From the NCBI RefSeq assembly GCF_900447535.1, contig NZ_UFXX01000001.1:806001-870000 (forward strand): 64,000 nt of DNA, in the 5' to 3' direction. This document shows positions 38,238 through 47,259 of this stretch, in pieces. The notes below the pieces were generated by a model, which saw only the letters and a program-made list of their open reading frames with translations, did not search any database and was not told the DNA's origin. The translations under genes and the position numbers were made by a program. Source of the DNA: Dermacoccus nishinomiyaensis (GTDB lineage Bacteria > Actinomycetota > Actinomycetes > Actinomycetales > Dermatophilaceae). Numbering within the stretch: position 1 is the first letter of the stretch; each line of letters starts with the position of its first letter.

Positions 38238-40823
38238 GTGAACGGGGCCAACCTCACCCGCGACGACGCGCAGACCCGCGGCGAGAACATCACCGTCGAC
38301 TCCTACGCCGTCACCCTCGACCTCACCACCGGCCCGACGACGTTCGCGACGTCGAGCGTCGTGCGCTTCAGCGCGCAGCCCGGCAGCGAGACATGGCTCG
38401 ATTTCCTGGGCGAGTCCGTCAGCCGCGTCGTCGTCAACGGCGAGGAGCGTGACGTCGACTGGAACGGGGCGCGCATCCGCCTCACCGATCTCGCCGCCGA
38501 GAACGAGGTGCGCGTCGACGCCGTCGGCGTCTACATGAACACCGGTGAGGGCCTGCACCGCTTCGTCGACCCCGCCGACGACGAGGTCTACCTCTACTCG
38601 CAGTTCGAGGTGCCGGACGCGCGACGCATGTACCCCGTCTTCGAACAGCCCGACCTCAAGGCGACGTTCCAGTTCACCGTCACGGCGCCCGCGCGCTGGC
38701 AGGTGCTGTCGAACGAGACGACGCCGGAGCCGAAGCCCGCGACGCAGACCTACACGGGTCCGAACGGGGTGAGCGAGCCGGCCGCGACGTGGGAGTTCGC
38801 CCCCACCGCCCGCATCTCCTGCTACGTCACCGCGCTCGTCGCGGGCCCCTACGAGGCGTACCGCGACAGCGTCGAGACGCGCGCCGGCACCATCCCTCTC
38901 GGCGTGTTCTGCCGCAAGTCGCTCGCTCCGCACATGGACGCCGACGAGATCTTCGACATCACCAAGCGTGGCTTCGCGTTCTTCGAGAACGAGTTCGACC
39001 AGCCCTACCCGTTCACCAAGTACGACCAGATCTTCACGCCGGAATACAACGCGGGCGCGATGGAGAACGTCGGCTGCGTGACGTTCTCCGAGATCTACGT
39101 CTTCCGCGCCAAGGTCTCGGAGGCCGTCGTCGAGCGCCGTGCGCTGACGGTGCTGCACGAGCTCGCGCACATGTGGTTCGGCGACCTCGTCACGATGAAG
39201 TGGTGGAACGACCTGTGGCTCAACGAGTCGTTCGCCGAGTGGGCCTCGACGACGGCGCAGGCCGAGGCGACTCGTTGGGAATCGGCGTGGACGACGTTCG
39301 GCACGTCCGAGAAGGCGTGGGCCTACCGTCAGGACCAGCTGAGCTCGACGCACCCCATCGTCGCCCCGATCCGCGACCTCGCCGACGTGGAGGTCAACTT
39401 CGACGGCATCACGTACGCCAAGGGCGCTTCGGTGCTCAAGCAGCTCGTCGCCTACGTCGGGCGTGAGCCGTTCACCGCCGGTCTGCGCGCTTACTTCGCG
39501 CGCTATGCGTGGCAGAACACGACGCTGCCGCAGCTGCTCGCCGAGCTCGAGACGACGAGCGGACGCGACCTCACGCAGTGGTCGAAGCTGTGGCTCGAGA
39601 CCGCCGGCGTCAACACGCTGCGCCCGATCGTCGAGACCGACGACGACGGCCGCATGACGAGCGTCGTCATCGAGCAGAGCGCCGCCGACGACTACCCCAC
39701 GCTGCGTCCGCACCGCCTCGCCGTCGGCTGCTACATGCTGCGTGACGGCGCCCTGACGCGCACCGCGCGCGTCGAGCTCGACGTCGACGGTGAGCGCACC
39801 GAGGTGAGCGAGCTCGTCGGCACGCCGCAACCCGACCTGCTGCTCGTCAACGACGACGACCTCGCCTACGCGAAGATCCGTCTCGATGCGCGCAGCCTCG
39901 CCACGGCCATCGCCCACCCGCGCGCGTTCACGGATTCGCTGCCGCGCGCCCTCGTGCTCGGCGCCGCCTGGGACATGACGCGCGATGCGGAGATGTCGGC
40001 GCGCGACTTCATCGACATGGCCCTCGCGACGCTGCCGGGCGAGAGTGACTCGACGCTGCTGCGCACCCTGCTCGGGCAGCTGACGACCGCCGCGCGCACG
40101 TACACGGCACCGGAGCACCGCGACGACGTCGTCGCCCTCGTGGCCCGCACTCTGCGCGGTCTGCTGCTGTCGGCCGAGCCCGGCTCCGATGCGCAGCTCC
40201 AGCTCGCGCAGGCGTTCACGTCGTTCGCCGCGAGCGCCGACGACCTCGCGTTCGTCCGCGGCCTGTTCGAGGGCTCGTCCGTGCTCGACGGTCTCGCCCT
40301 CGACACCGAGATGCGCTGGACGCTGCTCACGAGCCTCGTCGCCGGTGGCGTGCTCGGCGAGCTCGAGATCGCGGCCGAACTCGAGCGGGACAACACCGCG
40401 ACCGGCGCTGAGCGCGCCGCGCGTGCCCGGGCGGCGATGCCGACGGCCGAGGCGAAGGCCGCGGCGTGGGCGTCCGTCGTCGACTCCGACGCGCTCGCGA
40501 ACCAGACGATCGCCGAGACCGCCGCGGGCTTCGGGCACGTGCACGACGAGGCACTGCTCGAGCCGTACGTCGAGCGCTACTTCGAGATGGCCGAGGGCTA
40601 CTGGGCCTCGCGCACGCACCACATCGCGGAGCTGACGATCGGGTCGTTCTTCCCGTTCACCCTCGCCGGGCCCCAGCTGCTCGCGCAGGCCAACACCTGG
40701 CTCGACGCCCACCGTGACGCCCCGGCCGGTCTCGTGCGCACCGTTGCCGAGAACCGCGACACCGTGGCGCGCGCCGTCGAGGCTCAGCGCTTCGACGCAC
40801 AGGCGGCGCGACAGCACGGCTGA
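38238..40823 (+). CDS. pepN: Aminopeptidase N (M1 family zinc metallopeptidase)
   Basis: An 861-residue zinc aminopeptidase that removes N-terminal residues from peptides. The GAMENVG exopeptidase motif is near residue 275 and the zinc site HELAHMWFGDLVTMKWWNDLWLNESFAEW near 313-341 (HExxH-x18-E). The C-terminal helical ERAP1-like domain is complete and the total length is normal. The GTG at 38238 follows GGAAGGA at 10 nt; the longer in-frame ATG at 38154 overlaps the region upstream of the divergent gene and is rejected. Confidence 0.96.
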   Translation: MNGANLTRDDAQTRGENITVDSYAVTLDLTTGPTTFATSSVVRFSAQPGSETWLDFLGESVSRVVVNGEERDVDWNGARIRLTDLAAENEVRVDAVGVYMNTGEGLHRFVDPADDEVYLYSQFEVPDARRMYPVFEQPDLKATFQFTVTAPARWQVLSNETTPEPKPATQTYTGPNGVSEPAATWEFAPTARISCYVTALVAGPYEAYRDSVETRAGTIPLGVFCRKSLAPHMDADEIFDITKRGFAFFENEFDQPYPFTKYDQIFTPEYNAGAMENVGCVTFSEIYVFRAKVSEAVVERRALTVLHELAHMWFGDLVTMKWWNDLWLNESFAEWASTTAQAEATRWESAWTTFGTSEKAWAYRQDQLSSTHPIVAPIRDLADVEVNFDGITYAKGASVLKQLVAYVGREPFTAGLRAYFARYAWQNTTLPQLLAELETTSGRDLTQWSKLWLETAGVNTLRPIVETDDDGRMTSVVIEQSAADDYPTLRPHRLAVGCYMLRDGALTRTARVELDVDGERTEVSELVGTPQPDLLLVNDDDLAYAKIRLDARSLATAIAHPRAFTDSLPRALVLGAAWDMTRDAEMSARDFIDMALATLPGESDSTLLRTLLGQLTTAARTYTAPEHRDDVVALVARTLRGLLLSAEPGSDAQLQLAQAFTSFAASADDLAFVRGLFEGSSVLDGLALDTEMRWTLLTSLVAGGVLGELEIAAELERDNTATGAERAARARAAMPTAEAKAAAWASVVDSDALANQTIAETAAGFGHVHDEALLEPYVERYFEMAEGYWASRTHHIAELTIGSFFPFTLAGPQLLAQANTWLDAHRDAPAGLVRTVAENRDTVARAVEAQRFDAQAARQHG

Positions 40824-40891
40824 GCCCGCCGCGACGGGCGGTGATGCGCGCGAGCCGTGAGTGCTCGTGCTTCCCGCGTCGTGATGCACGT

Positions 40892-40931
40892 GATGCGGCC
40901 CGGGACGGTTTCGATCGTCCCGGGCCGCATC
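40892..40931 (+). terminator. Hairpin terminator after pepN
   Basis: A perfect 16-bp stem (40892-40907 with 40916-40931) with loop GTTTCGAT lies about 70 bp past the pepN stop. Confidence 0.85.
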
Positions 40932-40970
40932 GTGTGTGCCATCGCGACGCAGCTGCGCCGGCGGCAGTGA

Positions 40971-41044
40971 TCTCGCAGAGCCCGGGGAGCCTGGGCTCTG
41001 CGAGACTCTCGCTTCACGTGGGGCGGCAGCGAATCGGCCCACGT
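40971..41044. repeat. Two further hairpins in the pepN-mscS gap
   Basis: TCTCGCAGAGCCC (40971-40983) pairs perfectly with GGGCTCTGCGAGA (40993-41005). Directly after it ACGTGGG (41016-41022) pairs with CCCACGT (41038-41044). They follow a full terminator, so a second termination role is doubtful. They may be a dispersed palindromic repeat or a regulatory region for mscS. Confidence 0.5.
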
Positions 41045-41087
41045 CGGTCGTTCGAGACGAGCTGGGCGCGGGTGATTGGATGACGGC

Positions 41088-42173
41088 ATGTCATCGATTC
41101 CCCTGAGCCTCGTCCCACTGCGCACGTCGACGATGGGCGATCTGTGGCACCACGTCGGTGGCACTCCGGTGCAGGTGGTCATCATCGTCGTCGCGGCCGT
41201 CGCGGTGCGTTGGCTCGCCCACCGCGCGATCTCGCGGGCCGTCGAGGCGATGATCGCCCGCCCCCGCTCGACGCGTTCTGGGCAGGACGAGACACGTGGG
41301 GCCACTGACGAGGCCGGTCAGCAGACGGGCGCCGCCGCCCCTTCCGCCCAGGCGCCAGAAGGCGCGGGCGACGCTGCGGGAGAGGCGGAAGGCGCTGCGG
41401 GGAGCACCGCCGTCAGCGCGGGCGACCTGCTCGCTCCGACCCGCGCCCGGTTGCGTGCCGCCGCAGGTCTCGACGACGAGCGTCGCCGTCAGCGCGCCGC
41501 GACGATGGGGTCATTGCTGCGCTCGATCACGACGGTGGCGGTCGTCGTCGTCGCGACGCTGACGATCGCCGCGCAGTGCGGCATCCAGCTCGGCCCGATC
41601 ATGGCGAGCGCCGGAGTCGCGGGCGTCGCGCTCGGCTTCGGCGCGCAGTCGCTCATCAAGGACTACCTGTCGGGCATCTTCATGATCTTCGAGGATCAGT
41701 ACGGCGTCGGTGACGTCATCGACACCGGCGAGGCGATCGGAACCGTCGAGGAGGTGACGCTGCGCATCACGCGGCTGCGCGACGCGAACGGTGTCGTCTG
41801 GTACGTCCGAAACGGTGAGATCGTGCGCGTCGCCAACCGTTCGCAGGGATGGTCGACGTCGCTCGTCGACATCCCGGTCGCCTACGACTCGGACATCCAC
41901 ACCGTCACCCATGTGCTCGAGGGCGTCGTCGACGCGCTCGAGGCCGACCCCGAGTGGAGCGAGAAGCTGATCGAGCGCCCGAACGTCGCGGGTGTCGAAT
42001 CGGTGGCGGGCGGCACGATGACGTTCCGCATCATCGCGAAGACGGCGCCGAACGAGAACTTCGGCGTGAGCCGCGAACTGCGCCGACGCAGCGTCATCGC
42101 GCTCGAGGACGCAGGCGTCAAGGGCCCGCCGGCCCAGCCGTTCGCCGCCGTCAACACCGCCCTGCCGAGGTGA
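41088..42173 (+). CDS. Mechanosensitive ion channel, MscS family
   Basis: A 361-residue channel that opens under membrane tension. An N-terminal membrane segment (~20-37) is followed by a long Ala/Glu/Gly-rich cytoplasmic stretch, then the core segment CGIQLGPIMASAGVAGVALGFGAQSLIKDYLSG (pore helix TM3), the beta domain (QYGVGDVIDTGEAIGTVEEVTLRITRLRD) and the C-terminal alpha/beta part. TTGGAT lies 6 nt before the ATG (41076-41081), a likely leaderless start. Confidence 0.93.
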   Translation: MSSIPLSLVPLRTSTMGDLWHHVGGTPVQVVIIVVAAVAVRWLAHRAISRAVEAMIARPRSTRSGQDETRGATDEAGQQTGAAAPSAQAPEGAGDAAGEAEGAAGSTAVSAGDLLAPTRARLRAAAGLDDERRRQRAATMGSLLRSITTVAVVVVATLTIAAQCGIQLGPIMASAGVAGVALGFGAQSLIKDYLSGIFMIFEDQYGVGDVIDTGEAIGTVEEVTLRITRLRDANGVVWYVRNGEIVRVANRSQGWSTSLVDIPVAYDSDIHTVTHVLEGVVDALEADPEWSEKLIERPNVAGVESVAGGTMTFRIIAKTAPNENFGVSRELRRRSVIALEDAGVKGPPAQPFAAVNTALPR

Positions 42174-42246
42174 GGCCGACCTCGGCACCGATGAAGGGAC
42201 CTCCGGCCACGCGACGGCCGTGGCGCGCGGGTGAAAGACTGGACGC

Positions 42247-42651
42247 ATGAGTGAGCCGACGCTGTACGACCGCATGGGCGGCCACGCCACGTTTCACCGT
42301 CTCGTCGAGGTGTTCTACGACGGCGTGGCGCAGGACGCGACGCTGCGAGCGATGTACCCCGAGGCCGATCTCGAGCCCGCGAAGCGCCGTTTCGAGATGT
42401 TCCTCGAACAGTACTGGGGCGGCCCGACGACGTACTCGGCCGAGCGCGGCCACCCGCGCCTTCGGATGCGACACATGCCGTTCGCCGTCACCCCCGAGCA
42501 GCGCGACCGCTGGCTGACGCACATCATGGCGGCGTGCGACGACGTCGCCCTGGAACCGGAGCTCGACCGCCTGCTGCGCGACTACCTCGTGCGCGCGGCC
42601 TACAGCCTCGTCAACACCCCCGGGCCGGAGCCGGAGCACCCGGTTCGCTGA
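42247..42651 (+). CDS. glbO: Group II truncated haemoglobin
   Basis: A 134-residue trHbO-type globin: TLYDRMGGHATFHRLVEVFY at the start, an E-helix region with QYWGGPTTYSAERGHPRLRMRH (proximal His in MRH) and TrpG8 in RDRWLTHIM. These bind haem and take part in oxygen or NO chemistry. AAGACT at 42235-42240 lies 6 nt before the ATG, matching the leaderless pattern. Confidence 0.92.
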   Translation: MSEPTLYDRMGGHATFHRLVEVFYDGVAQDATLRAMYPEADLEPAKRRFEMFLEQYWGGPTTYSAERGHPRLRMRHMPFAVTPEQRDRWLTHIMAACDDVALEPELDRLLRDYLVRAAYSLVNTPGPEPEHPVR

Positions 42652-42767
42652 CGCGCCGCCGTCACCGAGTCGAACGGCTCGGGCAGCGATGGGCCTGTCG
42701 GGCCCCTCTCGGCCGCGGGTGATGCGGACGGTTTCGTCCCAGCGCCCGTGGTTGGCAGACTGGGGCG

Positions 42768-44504
42768 GTGAGTGAACAGACTTCGTGGATCAAGCAGACC
42801 TCAGCGACGCACGTCGGCCTCGGCGGCCAGGAATGGTGGCGTACGTCCGCCGTCTACCAGGTGTATCCGCGCTCGTGGGCCGATTCGAACGGTGACGGTG
42901 TCGGCGACCTGCCCGGCATCACCGCCAAGCTGCCCTACCTGCGCGACCTCGGCGTCGACGCGCTGTGGATCTCGCCGTTCTACATCTCCCCGATGGCCGA
43001 CGCGGGCTACGACGTCGCCGACTACCGCGACATCGACCCGCTGTTCGGCACCCTCGCCGACGCCGACAAGCTGATCGCCCGCGCGCACGAGCTCGACCTG
43101 CGCGTCATCGTCGACCTCGTGCCGAACCACTCCTCCGACGAGCACGAGTGGTTCAAGGCGGCCCTCGCGGCCGGCCCTGGTTCGCCGGAGCGCGAGCGCT
43201 ACCTGTTCCGCGACGGCAAGGGCGAGAACGGTGAACTGCCGCCGAACGACTGGCAGGCGATCTTCGGCGGCAACGCGTGGACGCGCGTCAGCGACGCCGA
43301 CGGCAACCCCGAGCAGTGGTACCTGCACCTGTTCGACCCCAAGCAGCCGGACTTCAACTGGAACAACCCCGAGGTCCGCGACGAGTTCGTCTCGATCCTG
43401 ACGTTCTGGCTCGACCGCGGTGTCGACGGCTTCCGCGTCGACGTCGCGCACAGCCTGATCAAGGCCGACGGGCTGCCCGATCACGCGGCGCACGCGCAGA
43501 TGGCCGGCACCGGCGATGCGAGCCACGACAACGGCGGCCCGATGTGGGATCAGGAGGGCGTGCACGAGATTTACCGCGCGTGGCGCGAGTTGCTCGACTC
43601 CTACAACCCGCGCGACACCGAGGGTTACGACTCCGCCGCCGACCGCGCGATGTGCGCCGAGGCGTGGGTCAGCCCGCCCGAGCGCCTCGCCCGCTACGTG
43701 CGCCCGGACGAGTTCCACCAGGCGTTCAACTTCGCCTTCCTCGAGACACCGTGGCGTGCCGCCGACCTGCACGAGAGCATCACGTCGTCGTACCGCTCGA
43801 ACGACTCCGTCGGCGCACCGACGACGTGGGTCCTGAGCAACCACGACGTCGTGCGTCACGCCACTCGTCTTGCGCTGCCCGTCGGGCAGCCGCGCCCCAA
43901 CGGCATCCGCGCCGAAGACCCGCAGCCCGACGCGGCACTCGGCCTGCGTCGCGCCCTCGCGGCGACGGCACTCGAGCTGGCACTGCCCGGCGGCGCCTAC
44001 CTGTACCAGGGTGAGGAACTCGGCCTGCCCGACCACACGACGATGCCCGACGAGGCGCGTCAGGACCCGACGTGGGAGCGCTCCGAGCACACCGAGGCCG
44101 GCCGTGACGGCTGCCGCGTGCCGATGCCGTGGGTCAAGGACGCGCCGTCGTTCGGGTTCGGCCCGTCGGAGGCGACGTGGCTGCCGCAGCCCGAGGTCTA
44201 CGGTGACCTCGCCGTCGACCAGCAGGACGGCGTGGCCGGTTCGACGCTCGAGTTCTACCGCCGCATGCTGCGCGAGCGTCACGCCCGCGAACTGGGCTCC
44301 GGCTCTCTCACGTGGGTCGAGGGTGCCGGCGACGACGTCCTGGCGTTCGTCAACAGCCGTGACGGCCACGAGGACCTGTGGGTCGTCACGAACTTCGGTG
44401 AGCCGGTCGCCCTGCCCGACGACGCGTTCGTCGTCCTGAGCAGCGGTGAGGCCGACAGCCTCACCGTCGAACGCGACGTGACGGTCTGGTTCACGCGAGC
44501 CTGA
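42768..44504 (+). CDS. GH13 alpha-glucosidase / oligo-1,6-glucosidase-like
   Basis: A 578-residue (beta/alpha)8 glycoside hydrolase of family 13. Conserved region I is VDLVPNHSSDEH, the nucleophile is in GFRVDVAHS, the general acid in MCAEAWV and the transition-state Asp in LSNHDVVRH. It should release glucose from short alpha-glucosides in the cytoplasm. No sugar importer is adjacent. The GTG has CAGACT 6 nt upstream (42756-42761). Confidence 0.92.
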   Translation: MSEQTSWIKQTSATHVGLGGQEWWRTSAVYQVYPRSWADSNGDGVGDLPGITAKLPYLRDLGVDALWISPFYISPMADAGYDVADYRDIDPLFGTLADADKLIARAHELDLRVIVDLVPNHSSDEHEWFKAALAAGPGSPERERYLFRDGKGENGELPPNDWQAIFGGNAWTRVSDADGNPEQWYLHLFDPKQPDFNWNNPEVRDEFVSILTFWLDRGVDGFRVDVAHSLIKADGLPDHAAHAQMAGTGDASHDNGGPMWDQEGVHEIYRAWRELLDSYNPRDTEGYDSAADRAMCAEAWVSPPERLARYVRPDEFHQAFNFAFLETPWRAADLHESITSSYRSNDSVGAPTTWVLSNHDVVRHATRLALPVGQPRPNGIRAEDPQPDAALGLRRALAATALELALPGGAYLYQGEELGLPDHTTMPDEARQDPTWERSEHTEAGRDGCRVPMPWVKDAPSFGFGPSEATWLPQPEVYGDLAVDQQDGVAGSTLEFYRRMLRERHARELGSGSLTWVEGAGDDVLAFVNSRDGHEDLWVVTNFGEPVALPDDAFVVLSSGEADSLTVERDVTVWFTRA

Positions 44505-44536
44505 TCGAGGCCCACCCGGTCGCAGCGCGACGCGAT

Positions 44537-44598
44537 GATGGCGGGTAACTCACGCGTAGTCGCGTCACGAGGCGCCTACCTGTGAGTTACCCGCCATC
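44537..44598. repeat. Palindromic element, family B copy 1
   Basis: A perfect 17-bp inverted repeat, GATGGCGGGTAACTCAC (44537-44553) with 44582-44598, encloses a 28-nt loop containing CGTCACGA and CGCCT. The same design recurs at 63715-63776. It lies between the convergent glucosidase and Gfo/Idh genes. Confidence 0.7.
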
Positions 44599-44662
44599 GT
44601 GCGTCGACGGTAGCCGGAGCTGTCGTGTGTGCGTCCTGGCATGACGCGTGCTTGGCGCACGG

Positions 44663-45694
44663 TCACTCCCCCGGGTAGACCACCCCGAGCTGACGGCGGA
44701 TCTCGTCCATGAGACCCATGACGCGCAACGTCTCGGCGTGTGGCATGAGGGGCGACTCGCGGCGGCCGTCGCTGATGCAGTGGGCCACCTCGACGGCCTC
44801 GAAGTGCAGCGCGTGCAGGTCGTCGGCACCGTCGAAGGTGTCGAGCACCTCGCCGTCGTTGCTGACGAGACGCACCTGCGTCGGGAAATAGAACCACCCG
44901 TCGAGTTCGAGGCGCCCTTCGGTGCCGGCGACGACGGCGGTGTTGGGCGTCTGCGTCGCCATCGTCGTGCCGAGACCGGCGATGGAACCACCGCCGCGCA
45001 GGGTGATCGTCTCGCATTCGTCGACGCCCTGCGGCGTGAGGATGCCGGTGGCGACGACGTCGTCGACCTGCGGCATGAGCATCGCCGCGAAGCTGAGCGG
45101 GTAGATACCGAGGTCGAGGAGCGCACCGCCGGCGAGGGCGGGATCGGACAGGCGCCGGGGCCCCTCCGGGTAGAGCGCCTGACCGTGGTCAGCGGCGATC
45201 CAGCGCACGTCACCGATGAGGCCGGCGTCGATGGCCTGACGGATCACGTCGTAGTGCGGCAGGAAGCGCGACCACATGGCTTCCATGACGAACACGCCGG
45301 CGCGCTCCGCCGCCTCGAGCACCTCCCGAGCCTCGGCGGCGTTGCGCGTGAATGCCTTCTCGACGAGGACGTGCTTGCCCGCCTCGATGGCGAGCAGTGC
45401 GTGGTCGCGGTGCGCGCTGTGTGGCGAGGCGACGTACACGACGTCGACGTCGTCGTCAGCAACGAGCTTGCCGTAGGATCCGTAGGCCGTTGCTCCGGAG
45501 GCGAATTCGTCGACGAACTCTTGCGCCCGCTGAACATTTCGAGAACCGACGGCGACGATGCGTTGCGACGTCCGCGCCGTGAGCGCTTGCGCGAACGTGC
45601 GGGCGATGCCGCCGGGCGCGATGATGCCCCAGCGCAGGCTCGGTGCGTCCATGGGGTCGAGGGTGCGTGGCTGCGGTAGTGAACGGTGCGTCAT
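44663..45694 (-). CDS. Gfo/Idh/MocA family oxidoreductase
   Basis: A 343-residue NAD(P)-dependent oxidoreductase. The Rossmann loop is RWGIIAPGGIARTFAQAL, followed by VDVVYVASPHSAHRDHALLAIEAGKHVLVEKAF with the EKP-like motif as EKA. The C-terminal domain binds a sugar or cyclitol substrate that cannot be named. TATCGT lies 7 nt before the ATG at 45694, supporting that start over ATG 45652. Confidence 0.88.
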   Translation of the reverse strand: MTHRSLPQPRTLDPMDAPSLRWGIIAPGGIARTFAQALTARTSQRIVAVGSRNVQRAQEFVDEFASGATAYGSYGKLVADDDVDVVYVASPHSAHRDHALLAIEAGKHVLVEKAFTRNAAEAREVLEAAERAGVFVMEAMWSRFLPHYDVIRQAIDAGLIGDVRWIAADHGQALYPEGPRRLSDPALAGGALLDLGIYPLSFAAMLMPQVDDVVATGILTPQGVDECETITLRGGGSIAGLGTTMATQTPNTAVVAGTEGRLELDGWFYFPTQVRLVSNDGEVLDTFDGADDLHALHFEAVEVAHCISDGRRESPLMPHAETLRVMGLMDEIRRQLGVVYPGE

Positions 45695-45823
45695 GGTCAC
45701 GACGATAACCGCGCAGGCACCCTTCGTTCGGCTCGGCGGGCTCGCGTGCACGGCGCCGGATGCCCGACCGCTCAGGTGCGGAGGATTTCGACGGTGACGC
45801 ATCGCACCCGAACGCGCGCCGCC

Positions 45824-45961
45824 AGGTGCGCACCCCGCGTCAGCAACGTCGCGCACCCCAGCCGATCGGCACGCTCGCGGTCCGAGCGACGAGCGACATC
45901 CCCCGCCCGCGCGGCCCACCCTTGAGGTGCGCAAACCCGCGTCAACGACGCCGCGCGCCCC
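45824..45961. repeat. Imperfect direct repeat, ~101-bp spacing
   Basis: AGGTGCGCACCCCGCGTCAG at 45824 recurs as AGGTGCGCAAACCCGCGTCA at 45925, and the following ACG-CGCGC-CCCC parts also match. The pair lies in the gap between the Gfo/Idh gene and the unknown gene at 45968. No gene is evident in the gap. Confidence 0.4.
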
Positions 45962-45967
45962 GAGCCA

Positions 45968-46681
45968 TCAGCGCACGAGAACGTGCCCGACGTCTGTCGA
46001 GACGCGATGCCAGCGGGCCGTGCCGTACACCGTCGCGACATCGCCGACGGCGAATCCGAGCGCGTACAGCCCGAGCGCGGCCCCGGTGGGCAACCCGTCG
46101 GCGCCGCCGAGATCACCCTCGATCGGGCGGTTCCAGACGCGTTCACGGAGCTGTTCGACGGCTGCGGCACCGGCGCCCTCGGGGGTTCCGGTGGCGACCT
46201 CCTCGATGCCGACGCGCGCGACGTGCACGAGACCGTCGACGGGCAGGCGCGCCAGCGGCGACCATCCGCTGCGCGGGGGCGTGACAGCAGCCCAGGACGT
46301 GCGCACCGTCATCGGCGGGATCTCGAGCGTGAAGGCGCCATCGGATTCGTCGACGACCTGGGGGCTTGCACCGGGCGCGGCGTTCGGTACCGCACCACGC
46401 GGCGAACCGCTGCGAGCCAGACGATCGGCGACCGCCGCCAATGGGACGACGACGTCGACCGGCTCGTCGACGGCGCGCGCGAGCGGCAGCACCCGCAACC
46501 CTATGACGGTGCCCTCCCCCATGAGTCCGCGGCCCTTGCGCACGCCGACCCACGCGGCGAGCGTCGCTCCACTCGCCTGGAGGCGGATCGCGCCGTCGGC
46601 GTCGAGCGTGCGCGCGCGGGCGACGTACGTCGTCAGGTCTGCGGCGACCTGGACGTCCGCGAGCTCCAACCCGTCGCTCAC
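45968..46681 (-). CDS. Hypothetical protein coupled to acyl-CoA thioesterase
   Basis: A 237-residue protein that I do not recognise. It reads LELADVQVAADLTTYVARAR at the start, has a central stretch EPVDVVVPLAAVADRLA and DGAFTLEIPPMTVRTSWAAV, and ends GDVATVYGTARWHRVSTDVGHVLVR. There is no signal peptide or membrane segment. The GTG overlaps the thioesterase stop (GTGA), so the two are translated together, which hints at a shared role. Codon use is normal for the window. Confidence 0.75.
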   Translation of the reverse strand: MSDGLELADVQVAADLTTYVARARTLDADGAIRLQASGATLAAWVGVRKGRGLMGEGTVIGLRVLPLARAVDEPVDVVVPLAAVADRLARSGSPRGAVPNAAPGASPQVVDESDGAFTLEIPPMTVRTSWAAVTPPRSGWSPLARLPVDGLVHVARVGIEEVATGTPEGAGAAAVEQLRERVWNRPIEGDLGGADGLPTGAALGLYALGFAVGDVATVYGTARWHRVSTDVGHVLVR

Positions 46682-47157
46682 GCCGAGGCCTCGCGGCGCT
46701 TCTCGGCAGCGCGGTGGCGGAACGGCACGGGCGGGCCGACGAAGCGTCGCAGCTGTGTCTTGTCGTGCTCCTCGAGCCGGCGCGGCCGCTCGGTTTGGAA
46801 GTCGTAACCGACGAGCGTCGTCTCCGCGAGCGCGTACGTCGTCGAACCGTGCCCCCCGTCGCGCACCTCGTACCCGACGTCGTACGCCGCGCCGCCGAGG
46901 TGCGTGATCCACATGGCGACCTCGATCGGCTCGATGCGGAACAGCAACGGCGCCCGGTACTCGATCTCGTGACGCGCGACGATGATGCCTTCGCCGACGA
47001 CGGAACGCTCACGACCGAACCACTGCGCGAACGCGAGGATGCGGGCGTCCTCGAGCAGACGCAGGAACTGGACGTTGTTGACGTGGCCGTAGGCGTCCAT
47101 GTCCGACCACCGCAGCGGAACGGGCACGACGGAGGCATAGTCGGGCGCGTAGGTCAT
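46678..47157 (-). CDS. Acyl-CoA thioesterase, 4HBT hot-dog family
   Basis: A 159-residue hot-dog fold thioesterase. The catalytic Asp region is VPLRWSDMDAYGHVNNVQFLRLLEDAR, followed by ARHEIEYRAPLLF. It hydrolyses acyl-CoA esters; the chain length is unknown. I chose ATG 47157 because GATAAT lies 7 nt upstream, as for other leaderless genes; ATG 47166 would add three residues. It is divergent from a TesB-type thioesterase gene. Confidence 0.87.
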   Translation of the reverse strand: MTYAPDYASVVPVPLRWSDMDAYGHVNNVQFLRLLEDARILAFAQWFGRERSVVGEGIIVARHEIEYRAPLLFRIEPIEVAMWITHLGGAAYDVGYEVRDGGHGSTTYALAETTLVGYDFQTERPRRLEEHDKTQLRRFVGPPVPFRHRAAEKRREASA

Positions 47158-47259
47158 GGCGGTCATTATCCCCCGCGCCCAGGCCCGATCACCAACCGAC
47201 GGCGGTGTCATGTCACGCGGTTGCGCGCGGGAGGCGCCGTTCATGGGTAGCCTCGCCTC

